A stretch of DNA of 15,858 nt from Clostridiales bacterium (GCA_004556985.1 SFFC01000059.1:1-15858), one strand, 5' to 3'; numbered from the stretch's first letter, positions 1 to 6,451 are shown. The notes: generated by a model not told the origin, from the sequence alone. Made by a program: numbers and translations.

Positions 1-18
1 ATGAAGGAGGGCTGCTGA
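1..18 (+). other. Possible last codons of an upstream gene
   Basis: In frame 1 the window opens with a few sense codons and a TGA at 16-18, directly before the ATG at 20. This could be the end of a co-transcribed upstream gene. In related Clostridia the oxidoreductase that follows is usually preceded by a glycerol-3-phosphate dehydrogenase-like gene. Only five codons are visible, so neither the frame nor the identity can be established. Confidence 0.3.
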
Positions 19-19
19 G

Positions 20-1279
20 ATGAATCAGAAGCATGTGGATCTGCTCGTCATCGGCGCAGGCCCTGCCGGCCTCGCCGCCGCCATCGCCGCCCGGGAGGAC
101 GGCATCGAGAGCCTGCTCGTGCTCGAGCGCGAGCATAACCCCGGCGGCATCCTCCGCCAGTGCATCCATAACGGCTTCGGCCTGCATCGCTTCAAAGAGG
201 AGCTGACCGGCCCCGAGTACGCGCAGCGCGACATCGATCGCGCCTGCGAGCTGGGCATCGACATCCAGACCGACACCACCGTCCTCTCCGTGGACGGACA
301 GACGCATACCGTCACCTGTGTCTCCCGCGCTCATGGCGTCGAGGTCATCGTCGCCAAGGCGATCGTCCTGGCGATGGGCTGCCGCGAGCGTCCGCGCGGC
401 GCGCTGGGCACGCCCGGCACCCGCTGCGCCGGCATCTACTCCGCCGGTACCGCGCAGAAGTTCGTCAACCTGGAGGGCTATATGCCCGGCAAGCGCGTCG
501 TCATCCTCGGCTCCGGCGATATCGGCCTGATCATGGCCCGCCGCATGACGCTCCAGGGCGCGAAGGTGCTCGCCTGCGTCGAGCTGATGCCCTTCTCCTC
601 CGGCCTCAACCGCAACATCGTCCAGTGCCTCAACGACTTCGATATCCCGCTCTACCTCAGCCATACCGTCGTGGATATCAAGGGCCGCGAACGCCTGACC
701 GGCGTGACCGTCGCCCGGGTCGATGAAAACCGCCGGCCGATCCCCGGCAGCGAGATCGAGTTCGACTGCGACACGCTGCTCCTCTCCGTCGGCCTGATCC
801 CGGAAAACGAGCTCTCCGAGGGCGCGGGCGTGAAGCTCAGCCCGCTGACCTCCGGCGCGGAGGTCGACGACGTCCTGCAGACCAGCATCCCGGGCATCTT
901 CGCCTGCGGCAACGTGCTGCATGTGCATGACCTGGTCGACCACGTCTCCAATGAGTCCTTCCGCGCGGGCCATGCGGCCGCCGCCTATGTCCGCGATCAG
1001 CTCGCCGGCGGCGAGACGATCCCCGTCTGCGACGGCGACGGCGTGCGCGGCACCGTGCCCCAGCGCATCCGCAGGGGCGCCGCGCAGGAGGTCGACCTCA
1101 TGTTCCGCCCCTCCGGCGTGTTCCGCAGCGCATCCTGCGTCGTCACCTGCGGCGATCGCGAGATCGCCCGCAAGAAGGCGCCGATCTTCACGCCCGGCGA
1201 AATGGCCGTCGTGAAGCTCAGGCCCGAGACCGTCGCCTCGCTTGACGCGCCCGTGACCGTGACCATCGAAAGGAGCTGA
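20..1279 (+). CDS. NAD(P)/FAD-dependent oxidoreductase (glycerol-3-phosphate operon type)
   Basis: This 419-residue two-dinucleotide-fold flavoprotein has an FAD-binding GAGPAG at residues 12-17. A second Rossmann motif, GSGDIG, lies at 164-169 for NAD(P)H, and the C-terminal FAD motif GIFACGN is at about 292-298. A conserved-looking segment, GGILRQCIHNGFG, sits at 42-54. The ATG at 20 is preceded by AAGGAGG at 4-10 with 9-nt spacing. It is followed at once by a DUF1667 gene. In Clostridia this pair normally accompanies a GlpA/LhgO-type glycerol-3-phosphate dehydrogenase and is thought to pass its electrons onward. That role is inferred from gene context, not shown here. The product is soluble, with no signal peptide. 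The family assignment is firm; the substrate is not known. Confidence 0.9.
   Translation: MNQKHVDLLVIGAGPAGLAAAIAAREDGIESLLVLEREHNPGGILRQCIHNGFGLHRFKEELTGPEYAQRDIDRACELGIDIQTDTTVLSVDGQTHTVTCVSRAHGVEVIVAKAIVLAMGCRERPRGALGTPGTRCAGIYSAGTAQKFVNLEGYMPGKRVVILGSGDIGLIMARRMTLQGAKVLACVELMPFSSGLNRNIVQCLNDFDIPLYLSHTVVDIKGRERLTGVTVARVDENRRPIPGSEIEFDCDTLLLSVGLIPENELSEGAGVKLSPLTSGAEVDDVLQTSIPGIFACGNVLHVHDLVDHVSNESFRAGHAAAAYVRDQLAGGETIPVCDGDGVRGTVPQRIRRGAAQEVDLMFRPSGVFRSASCVVTCGDREIARKKAPIFTPGEMAVVKLRPETVASLDAPVTVTIERS
1271..1275 (+). promoter_or_regulatory. Ribosome binding site inside the preceding gene, deciding a GTG start
   Basis: AGGAG at 1271-1275 lies in the last codons of the oxidoreductase gene, 9 nt before the GTG at 1285. 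It supports GTG as the start of the DUF1667 gene and suggests translational coupling. Confidence 0.7.
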
Positions 1280-1284
1280 CCTCT

Positions 1285-1635
1285 GTGGAAATCACATGCA
1301 TCAACTGCCCCGTGGGCTGCCGCCTGAGCGTCATCCTGGAGGATGGCCGGGTCGCCTCCGTCACCGGCAACACCTGCAAGCGCGGCGAAACCTATGCCCG
1401 CCAGGAGTGCGTCGATCCCCAGCGTATGGTGACCGCCGTCATCCCCGTCGACGGCAGCGACATGCCCCTCTCCGTCAAGACCCGCACGCCCATCCCCAAG
1501 AAGCTGATCCGCGCCTGCATGGCCGAGCTCGCCGCCGTCCGCCTGAGTGCGCCCGTCGCCGCCGGCAGCGTCGTGCTTCCTGATGTCTGCGGCACGGGCG
1601 TCGATGTCATCGCCACCAAGTCCGTCGGCGCTTGA
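1285..1635 (+). CDS. DUF1667 domain protein with a four-cysteine metal-binding motif
   Basis: This 116-residue protein starts at GTG 1285. The N-terminus carries C5-x2-C8-x3-C12 and then C31 in the context GNTCKRGE. This resembles the Fe-S or zinc knuckle at the N-terminus of molybdopterin oxidoreductases, which is how DUF1667 proteins are often described. The central part ends in a KTRTPIPKKLI segment typical of the family. The gene begins 5 nt after the stop of the FAD oxidoreductase, and the two almost always travel together. A small electron-transfer or metal-binding subunit of that oxidoreductase is the natural inference. Whether the ligand is Fe-S or zinc cannot be told from sequence. 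The length is normal for the family. Confidence 0.88.
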   Translation: MEITCINCPVGCRLSVILEDGRVASVTGNTCKRGETYARQECVDPQRMVTAVIPVDGSDMPLSVKTRTPIPKKLIRACMAELAAVRLSAPVAAGSVVLPDVCGTGVDVIATKSVGA

Positions 1636-1685
1636 GTCCGCGCCGCGCTTCCCCCCATCCTCCGGGAAAGGAGATTGTGCCAACC

Positions 1686-2372
1686 ATGAATCATTGGGAA
1701 ATCCTGCTCCGCCTGATCGTCGCCATCATCGTCGGCTGTATCATCGGCGTCGAGCGCGAACGCAAAAACCGCCCCGCCGGCATGCGCACGCATGTGCTCG
1801 TCTGCGTGGGCGCCGCCACGATTGCCATCCTCGAGACCCTGCTCCTGCAGGATACGCTGAGCCTGAATGTCGGCACCGAGCATAGCGGCGTCGCCGTGAG
1901 CGTCGGCCGAATCAGCGCCCAGGTCGTCAGCGGCGTCGGCTTCCTCGGCGCCGGCACGATCTTCGTCTCCCAGAAGAAGATCGCCGGCCTGACGACCGCC
2001 GCCTCCCTGTGGAACGCGGCCTGCCTCGGCCTCGCCGCGGGCATGGGCTACCATTTTCTCGCCCTCGCCGGCTGCGGCGTCGTCATCGTGACGCTGACCT
2101 TCATGCAGCGCGTCGTGCACGTCAACGCCGTCAAGAACGTCGAGGTCAAGTTCGTCCATCGCAAGGAGACGCTCGATTTCATCAACGCCTACTTCGAGGA
2201 GGCGGACATCAAGGTGCTTGACGTCAACTTCCACGTGGAGAACAACGAGAGCTACAACCTGTATACCAATCTCTACACGCTGCATCTGCCCAACAAGACC
2301 TCCTACACGGATATCGTCAACCACCTCTCCGAATTCGCCAATATCCAGAGCGTGCGCACGAGAAACGTGTAA
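1686..2372 (+). CDS. MgtC/SapB family membrane protein
   Basis: This is a 228-residue protein. The ATG at 1686 follows AAAGGAG at 1667-1673 with 12-nt spacing. An in-frame GTG at 1677 is too close to that site. The first ~145 residues contain about four to five hydrophobic segments with MgtC family signatures: GVERERKNRPAGMRTH near residue 22, GVGFLGAGTI near 85, and GLTTAASLW near 105. The soluble C-terminal ~85 residues fit the ACT-like domain found in longer MgtC/SapB members. MgtC proteins in pathogens act in low-magnesium adaptation and modulate the F-ATPase. In commensal Clostridia the role is unclear. It follows DUF1667 by 50 nt with no terminator or promoter between, so it is probably co-transcribed. 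Confidence 0.9.
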   Translation: MNHWEILLRLIVAIIVGCIIGVERERKNRPAGMRTHVLVCVGAATIAILETLLLQDTLSLNVGTEHSGVAVSVGRISAQVVSGVGFLGAGTIFVSQKKIAGLTTAASLWNAACLGLAAGMGYHFLALAGCGVVIVTLTFMQRVVHVNAVKNVEVKFVHRKETLDFINAYFEEADIKVLDVNFHVENNESYNLYTNLYTLHLPNKTSYTDIVNHLSEFANIQSVRTRNV

Positions 2373-2408
2373 TCCCCTGCCAGAGATGAAGCAAAGGAGT
2401 GCTGCGCA

Positions 2409-3215
2409 ATGACTCCGACCCCCGAACAGATCCGCCAAAAGCTCGCCGCCGTCAAATGCTTTCTGCTCGACATGGACGGCACCTTCTACCTCGGCGACAG
2501 GCTGATCGACGGCTCGCTCGACTTCCTCGCCGCCCTCGAGCGCACGGGCCGCACGGCGCGCTTTCTGACGAACAACTCGAGCAAGTCCGCCGCCGTCTAC
2601 GAGCGAAAGCTCGCGCGCATGGGCGTTGACGCGCGCTATCGCGACGTCATCACCTCCGGCCACGCCGCGGCGCACTACTGCCTTGAGCATTTTCCCGGCA
2701 AGCGCTGCTATCTGCTGGGCAATCCGATGCTGCGCGAGGAGCTGCTCTCCATGGGCATGACGCTGACCGAGGAGGACGCGGATTATGTCCTCGTCGCGTT
2801 CGACACGACGCTCGACTACGCCAAGATGTGCCGCGTCTGCGACTACATTCGCGCGGGCAAGCCCTATATCGCGACCCATCCGGACTTCAACTGCCCGACG
2901 GAGACCGGCTTCATCCCCGACATGGGCGCGATCATGGCCTTCATCGAGGCGAGCACGGGCCGCAAGGCGGATGTCATCCTCGGCAAGCCGCACAGGGGCA
3001 TCGTCGAGGAGGCGCTTCGCCGCACGGGCTTTGCCTTAGGCGAGATGGCGATGGTCGGCGATAGGCTGTATACCGACGTCGCCACGGGCGTCAACCACGG
3101 CATGACCGGCATCCTCGTCCTCTCCGGCGAAGCCACGATGGATGACGTCGCCGTCTCCGGGGTCAAGCCCGACCTGATCTTCGGCCGCCTCAGCGATATG
3201 ATCGAATATCTGTAA
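2409..3215 (+). CDS. HAD-superfamily IIA phosphatase, NagD-like
   Basis: This 268-residue protein starts at ATG 2409 with AAAGGAG at 2393-2399. All four HAD motifs are present: motif I is DMDGTFYLG with nucleophile D21 and acid D23, motif II is T54 followed by NNS, motif III is K193 in GKPHRG, and motif IV is GD at 217-218 with D223. The C2-type cap lies between motifs II and III (about residues 75-180). This layout is that of subfamily IIA, the NagD/4-nitrophenylphosphatase/AraL group, which removes phosphate from small metabolites. The true substrate cannot be told. A sugar phosphate or a glycerol-3-phosphate/phosphoglycolate clean-up role would suit the operon, but this is inference. It is the last gene of the + strand run and is followed by a strong terminator. 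Confidence 0.92.
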   Translation: MTPTPEQIRQKLAAVKCFLLDMDGTFYLGDRLIDGSLDFLAALERTGRTARFLTNNSSKSAAVYERKLARMGVDARYRDVITSGHAAAHYCLEHFPGKRCYLLGNPMLREELLSMGMTLTEEDADYVLVAFDTTLDYAKMCRVCDYIRAGKPYIATHPDFNCPTETGFIPDMGAIMAFIEASTGRKADVILGKPHRGIVEEALRRTGFALGEMAMVGDRLYTDVATGVNHGMTGILVLSGEATMDDVAVSGVKPDLIFGRLSDMIEYL

Positions 3216-3254
3216 GCGCAGTTGCATGCTGAGTTTCTTTTGGCCGCACGAAGC

Positions 3255-3300
3255 GAAGAAGGGAGTCTGGGGGATTTCATCCCCCATGCTCCCTTCTTTT
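3255..3300 (+). terminator. Rho-independent terminator after the HAD gene
   Basis: An outer stem of GAAGGGAG (3258-3265) and CTCCCTTC (3289-3296), extended by A-T pairs, encloses an inner stem of GGGGG (3269-3273) and CCCCC (3281-3285). It is followed by TTTTG. It stands between convergent genes. The other strand has only a weak TTCTTC tract after the hairpin, so it mainly serves the + strand operon and possibly both. Confidence 0.85.
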
Positions 3301-3331
3301 GTGTATTGTCCTTCTCTATCCAAGAATGTTC

Positions 3332-4264
3332 TCAAATCTCCCCTTGCGCCTCTTCCGTCTCCGTCGCCTCCAGCCCAAGCGCCTTCCAGGCCGCCTCGAT
3401 CTGCGCAATCGTCTCAGGATCGGCCACCTGCGTCGCCTGCAATCCGTTTGCCTTCTGGAATTTGGCGACTGCGCTGCCCGTCATCGAGCCGAATTGCCCG
3501 GAGCGAATGCTGCCCGAGTAGTAGCCCAGGTCGCGCAGCATCTCCTGCAGGCGGATGACTTCCTCGCAGGGCTCCATGTCCTGGTAGAGCGTCCCCTCCC
3601 AATAGAATCGCTCGCCGACCTTCTCCCCGCACATCGTGCAGACGCGCTCCCGGCTGCCCTTGCTCTGCCCGCTCGGCTCCTTGAGCACCGTCCATTCCGT
3701 GTAGACGTGCTCGAGCTTGTCCACGCGCTCCGTCTGCGTTTTGCCGCAGCGCAGGCAGGCCTCCTCGTAGCTCCCGTATTCCTGACAGGTCGCCGCCTTC
3801 GCGACGCCGGTCTTCTTCCAGTCGTGCCCGAGCGGTTCAATCCTGACGCTCGTCTTCGTGCCGCAGATCTCGCAGGTGAACTGCCCCTTGCCCTCCTGCA
3901 GGCAGGTTGCCTCTCTGAGCACCTCTTCCTCGCCGAACTGGTGAGGCAGCTCCTCGATCGCCCTGCGCATCAGCGCGCCGCAGACCGTGCAGTGCGCCTC
4001 CTCGCGGCCCTTCTTCGTGCAGGTCGGCTCCAGCACGACAACCCATTCGTCCGCCGTGTGCGGCAGCTTGCTGAGCTCCCGCTTCTCCCAGTGGTCGCAG
4101 CCCGTGCAGTAGCGGAACTGCAGGCCCGTCTGCGTGCAGGTCGCGCTCCTCTTCGTCTTCCAGGATCCAAAGGTGTGTACGGTGTGCTCCGCGCCCGCCG
4201 TTTCAAACGGCAGCAGCAGCGCGCCAAGCAGCAGAAGCAGCGCCCATCCCGTCCTTCTCATCAT
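3332..4264 (-). CDS. Secreted protein with five 39-residue Cys repeats and a peptidoglycan-binding domain
   Basis: Residues are numbered from an upstream GTG at 4270, the longest reading. The preferred start is the ATG at 4264, which sits 7 nt from GGGAG (4272-4276). That gives a 310-residue product with a signal peptide (Arg-Arg, a Leu-rich core, probable cleavage after AGA near residue 27). Five repeats of exactly 39 residues follow. They carry Cys at 45/84/123/162 and Cys pairs CxxC at 55-58, 94-97, 133-136, 172-175 and 211-214. The shared pattern is ATC-x3-G-x5-C-x2-CG, often closing with a Leu-x-His. In repeat 5 the first Cys is Gly201. Residues ~237-295 match the PG_binding_1 fold, with LQEMLRDLGYYSG, QFGSMTGSAVAKFQKANGL and a DPETIAQI end. 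An extracellular, cell-wall-associated role is likely. The repeat looks like the cysteine repeat common in surface proteins of gut Clostridia. No enzymatic domain is seen. Its own promoter and long leader lie upstream. Confidence 0.85.
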   Translation of the reverse strand: MMRRTGWALLLLLGALLLPFETAGAEHTVHTFGSWKTKRSATCTQTGLQFRYCTGCDHWEKRELSKLPHTADEWVVVLEPTCTKKGREEAHCTVCGALMRRAIEELPHQFGEEEVLREATCLQEGKGQFTCEICGTKTSVRIEPLGHDWKKTGVAKAATCQEYGSYEEACLRCGKTQTERVDKLEHVYTEWTVLKEPSGQSKGSRERVCTMCGEKVGERFYWEGTLYQDMEPCEEVIRLQEMLRDLGYYSGSIRSGQFGSMTGSAVAKFQKANGLQATQVADPETIAQIEAAWKALGLEATETEEAQGEI

Positions 4265-4423
4265 CTTCACTCTCCCAGACTTCTGCGCACGTCCGGAGGG
4301 CTAGTCCCTCCGCGGCGGTCATTTTGTTATGTATACTTTCCCCAAGGCCTCAGCCTCGAGCACAGAACAACGGAATTTATATTCCTTCGTCGGAGATGTC
4401 GCCGGCAGCATGCCGGTTTGCTT
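4265..4423 (-). promoter_or_regulatory. Long structured 5' leader of the Cys-repeat protein gene
   Basis: About 160 nt separate the predicted transcription start (near 4423) from the ATG at 4264. The leader holds three clear inverted repeats: CCGGCA/TGCCGG (4402-4416), GGAAT/ATTCC (4372-4385), and CGGAGGG/CCCTCCG (4294-4312). The last lies about 30 nt before the start codon. No poly-U attenuator is visible. I could not match it to the conserved cores of the c-di-GMP, c-di-AMP, preQ1 or FMN riboswitches. It may simply be a structured 5' UTR. Confidence 0.45.
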
Positions 4424-4429
4424 TTCTTG

Positions 4430-4458
4430 AGTATAGCATATTTTGTTTTTTTCCTCAA
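4430..4458 (-). promoter_or_regulatory. Sigma-A-type promoter of the Cys-repeat protein gene
   Basis: Read on the minus strand, -35 TTGAGG (4453-4458) and -10 TATACT (4430-4435) are separated by exactly 17 bp of A-rich spacer. It is 166 bp upstream of the start codon. Confidence 0.8.
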
Positions 4459-4483
4459 TACGGCATTCCGCATTTATCCCCTC

Positions 4484-4516
4484 GAGCGGCCTGATCCGCT
4501 CAGGCGGCTGCGCCGC
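4484..4516. repeat. Two adjacent short hairpins between the rplL terminator and the next promoter
   Basis: GAGCGG/CCGCTC (4484-4501, 6-nt loop) is followed by GCGGC/GCCGC (4504-4516, 3-nt loop). They fill the gap between the rplL terminator and the following promoter. An 11-nt word, GCTCAGGCGGC at 4498-4508, recurs at 6451-6461 in the rubrerythrin leader. Function unknown; they may be terminator debris. Confidence 0.4.
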
Positions 4517-4531
4517 GCTTTCCCGCCATGC

Positions 4532-4566
4532 AAAAAAGCCGCCGCAGAGCTTCGCTCTGCGGCAGC
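4532..4566 (-). terminator. Rho-independent terminator of the rplJL unit
   Basis: A 10-bp perfect stem (4541-4550 with 4554-4563) has a 3-nt loop and, on the minus strand, a run of six U (4532-4537). It lies 23 nt after the rplL stop and ends the ribosomal protein transcript before any rpoB gene. Confidence 0.92.
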
Positions 4567-4589
4567 CTTTTCTTTCGGGGATATGAGGA

Positions 4590-4964
4590 TTACTTGACCT
4601 CGACGGTCGCGCCGGCGTCGACCAGCTTCTTCTTCATGGCCTCGGCCTCTTCCTTGGTCGCGCCCTCCTTCAGGGTCTTCGGAGCGCCCTCGACGATGTC
4701 CTTGGCTTCCTTCAGGCCCAGGCCCGGGACAACCTCGCGGACAGCCTTGATGATGGCGACCTTCTTCGCAGCGTCAAAGCCGGTGAGCACGACGTCGAAC
4801 TCGGTCTTCTCCTCAGCGGCAGCGGCGGCCGGGGCAGCGGCGCCGGCGGCGGCAACGGGGGCAGCGGCGGTCACGCCGAACTTCTCCTCAAGGGCCTTCA
4901 CAAGCTCGGAGCACTGGATCAGCGTCAGGCTCTCGATAGCGGAAACGATCTCATTGATTTCCAT
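4590..4964 (-). CDS. rplL: 50S ribosomal protein L7/L12
   Basis: This 124-residue protein forms the ribosomal stalk dimers that recruit translation GTPases. The N-terminal dimerisation domain (about 1-35, including LVKALEEKFGV) is followed by an Ala/Pro-rich hinge (about 36-55). The C-terminal factor-binding domain contains EKTEFDVVL, KKVAIIKAVRE and GLGLKEAKDIVE. The start was placed at ATG 4964 because GGAGGT (4972-4977) lies 7 nt upstream. An in-frame ATG at 4979 overlaps that ribosome binding site and is rejected. It follows rplJ by 67 nt and is closed by a strong terminator. rpoB does not follow it, contrary to the usual order. Length and sequence are ordinary. Confidence 0.97.
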   Translation of the reverse strand: MEINEIVSAIESLTLIQCSELVKALEEKFGVTAAAPVAAAGAAAPAAAAAEEKTEFDVVLTGFDAAKKVAIIKAVREVVPGLGLKEAKDIVEGAPKTLKEGATKEEAEAMKKKLVDAGATVEVK

Positions 4965-4971
4965 GGTATTT

Positions 4972-4977
4972 ACCTCC
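4972..4977 (-). promoter_or_regulatory. Ribosome binding site deciding the rplL start
   Basis: GGAGGT on the minus strand lies 7 nt from the ATG at 4964. It overlaps the alternative ATG at 4979, which therefore cannot use it. Confidence 0.75.
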
Positions 4978-5031
4978 ATATTGATTTTTTGTTGATGTGT
5001 CGCCGTCTGTGCGGCGTGTTTTGCGGGCGGT

Positions 5032-5553
5032 TTACTCGGCAGCAGCTTCGTTCTGCTTGTCCACGATCGCCTTGATGACGTAGGCGAGCGCGGTCGCCTG
5101 AGAATTCAGGCAGCCCATGATCTTGGCGATGAGCTGATCGCGCGGCAGGATGTCGGCCAGGGCCTTGACCTCTTCCACGCTCTGCACAGCACCGTCCATG
5201 ATGCCGGCCTTAATGGTCAGCGGGGACGCCTTCTTGTCCTTCTCGGCCGCCGCGATGAACTCCTTGATGAGCTTGGGCGCGGAGACCGGATCGTTGTTGC
5301 TGAAAACGAAGGCGTTCGGGCCCTCGAGCACCTTGTCGTCGAGCTTGATGCCCTTGTTCTCCAGGGCGCGCTTGAAGAGCGTGTTCTTGAGCACGCAGTA
5401 ATCGACGCCGGCGGCACGGCACTTCGCGCGCAGCGCGGTGATGGCCTCCACGGTGAGCGCCTTGTACTCGACGATCACAATGGACTCCGCCTTCTCGATC
5501 TTCTCCTCGATTTCGGAAACAACGACTTTCTTTGCTTCAATATTCTTGGACAT
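5032..5553 (-). CDS. rplJ: 50S ribosomal protein L10
   Basis: This 173-residue protein forms the base of the L7/L12 stalk and binds 23S rRNA. Family features include an N-terminal KKVVVSEIEEKIEKAES helix, the IVEYKALTVEAITALRAKCR strand-helix, VLKNTLFKRAL, the GPNAFVFSNNDPVS segment and a C-terminal helix that binds L12. Two ATGs are possible. The second (5553) lies 9 nt from AAGGAGG (5563-5569), while the first (5559) is only 3 nt away, so 5553 is preferred. Upstream are a consensus promoter and an L10 leader with attenuator. Free L10 (with L12) probably binds the leader and lowers its own synthesis. rplK and rplA are not upstream; a rubrerythrin gene is. Confidence 0.96.
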   Translation of the reverse strand: MSKNIEAKKVVVSEIEEKIEKAESIVIVEYKALTVEAITALRAKCRAAGVDYCVLKNTLFKRALENKGIKLDDKVLEGPNAFVFSNNDPVSAPKLIKEFIAAAEKDKKASPLTIKAGIMDGAVQSVEEVKALADILPRDQLIAKIMGCLNSQATALAYVIKAIVDKQNEAAAE

Positions 5554-5584
5554 GGTCATTTTCCTCCTTCCCGAAAGGTTCCGG

Positions 5585-5616
5585 AAAAGAAAAGCCCCTG
5601 CGCTGGGCGCAAGGGC
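5585..5616 (-). terminator. Attenuator hairpin in the rplJ leader
   Basis: On the minus strand a 10-bp GC-rich stem (5607-5616 with 5594-5603, one G-U pair, 3-nt loop) is followed by UUUUCUUUU (5585-5593). It is a full intrinsic terminator placed between the L10-binding element and the rplJ start codon, which suits transcription attenuation when L10 is in excess. Confidence 0.8.
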
Positions 5617-5645
5617 AGAAAACCGTATTCACGGATGATCGCACG

Positions 5646-5708
5646 CTCGCGCCTCGGCTGGCGGAAACCTTTATGACGCGAAGCCGCATCACCAGCTGTC
5701 TTAGGCAC
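5646..5708 (-). ncRNA. Ribosomal protein L10 leader (L10-binding RNA element)
   Basis: The minus-strand RNA has the conserved halves of the Firmicutes L10 leader. GTGCCTAAGACAGCTGG (from 5708) pairs with CCAGCCGAGGCGC (5647-5659): GUGCCU with AGGCGC, and GCUGG with CCAGC. The AAGACA and CGA bulge sequences form the kink-turn bound by L10. A second stem-loop (GACGCG with its partner around UUCG) lies between them. It precedes an attenuator and rplJ, which is the expected context (Rfam L10_leader type, recognised from memory). Confidence 0.85.
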
Positions 5709-5732
5709 AGAACTTTTCAATTCACATCGGCT

Positions 5733-5761
5733 ATTGTATCATGAAAACCAAGCCCTGTCAA
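5733..5761 (-). promoter_or_regulatory. Consensus promoter of rplJL
   Basis: On the minus strand, -35 TTGACA (5756-5761, perfect) and -10 TACAAT (5733-5738) are separated by 17 bp. The start of transcription would be near 5726, about 20 nt before the L10 leader element. Confidence 0.9.
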
Positions 5762-5802
5762 CGCTTTTTTGTGATTTTCCGCGCGGATTCCACGGGGGGG
5801 AT

Positions 5803-5834
5803 GCAAAGAACCTGCCCCCCCTGAGGGAGGCAGG
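5803..5834 (-). terminator. Probable terminator of the rubrerythrin gene
   Basis: A hairpin of CCTGCC/GGCAGG plus three G-C pairs (5811-5834, one mismatch, 4-nt loop) is followed on the minus strand by UUCUUUGC. It starts 25 nt after the rubrerythrin stop. The U-tract is imperfect. Confidence 0.6.
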
Positions 5835-5858
5835 CCCGTATGCTCGCTGATTACAGGA

Positions 5859-6392
5859 TCAGTAGTTCTCCGCGCGAACCTCGAAGTAGCTCTGCGGATG
5901 CAGGCAGATCGGGCAGACGGCCGGAGCCTTCTTGCCCATCACGAGATGGCCGCAGTTGCGGCACTCCCACATCGCCATTTCGCCCTTCTCAAAGACCTTC
6001 TGCATCTCGACATTGGAAAGCAGCGCGCGATAGCGCTCCTCGTGCGCCTTCTCGATGAGCGCGACGCCGCGGAACTTGGCGGCCAGCGCCGTGAAGCCCT
6101 CTTCCTCGGCCTCCTTGGCGAAGGTCGCGTACATGTCGGTCCATTCGTAGTTTTCGCCCGCGGCCGCGGCCTCGAGGTTGGCGGCGGTGTCGCCGAGCAG
6201 GCCGAGCTCCTTGAACCACATCTTCGCGTGTTCCTTCTCGTTCTCGGCGGTCTTGAGGAAGATCGCCGCGATCTGCTCATAGCCCTCCTTCTTGGCGACG
6301 GAGGCGAAGTAGGTGTATTTGTTGCGCGCCTCAGACTCGCCCGCAAACGCGGTCATGAGGTTTTTTTCCGTCTTGCTGCCCTTGAGCTCCAT
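5859..6392 (-). CDS. rbr: Rubrerythrin
   Basis: This 177-residue cytoplasmic peroxide reductase is of the anaerobe type. The ferritin-like di-iron domain spans residues ~1-140, with ligand candidates E19, E52 and H55 (ENEKEH), E94-E97 and E114-H117 (EKAHEERY). A C-terminal rubredoxin-like domain (~141-177) binds one iron through C144-x2-C147 and C160-x2-C163 and ends in the typical HPQSYFEV. It reduces hydrogen peroxide with electrons from rubredoxin or NADH via a reductase. The start ATG at 6392 has AGGAGAG upstream. The gene stands alone, with an extended -10 promoter overlapped by a Fur/PerR-like palindrome and its own terminator, which suits induction by peroxide or metal limitation. Length is slightly under the ~190 of classical rubrerythrins but complete. 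Confidence 0.95.
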   Translation of the reverse strand: MELKGSKTEKNLMTAFAGESEARNKYTYFASVAKKEGYEQIAAIFLKTAENEKEHAKMWFKELGLLGDTAANLEAAAAGENYEWTDMYATFAKEAEEEGFTALAAKFRGVALIEKAHEERYRALLSNVEMQKVFEKGEMAMWECRNCGHLVMGKKAPAVCPICLHPQSYFEVRAENY

Positions 6393-6451
6393 GAGGTTTC
6401 TCTCCTTTTCGTGTCGAATTTGTCTTGTTCTTCCGGGTCGATCCGGCCGCG

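Noticed and set aside
1392..2993. A 533-codon open frame on the minus strand opposite DUF1667, MgtC and HAD genes
   Set aside because: It crosses three good genes and their gaps, with shadow composition.
4265..4423. A known riboswitch in the Cys-repeat gene leader
   Set aside because: The conserved cores of the c-di-GMP, c-di-AMP, preQ1 and FMN classes were not found by eye, so it is reported only as a structured leader.
3299..4597. A 432-codon open frame on the + strand opposite the Cys-repeat gene
   Set aside because: It runs through the promoter, the leader and the rplL terminator and has no domain.
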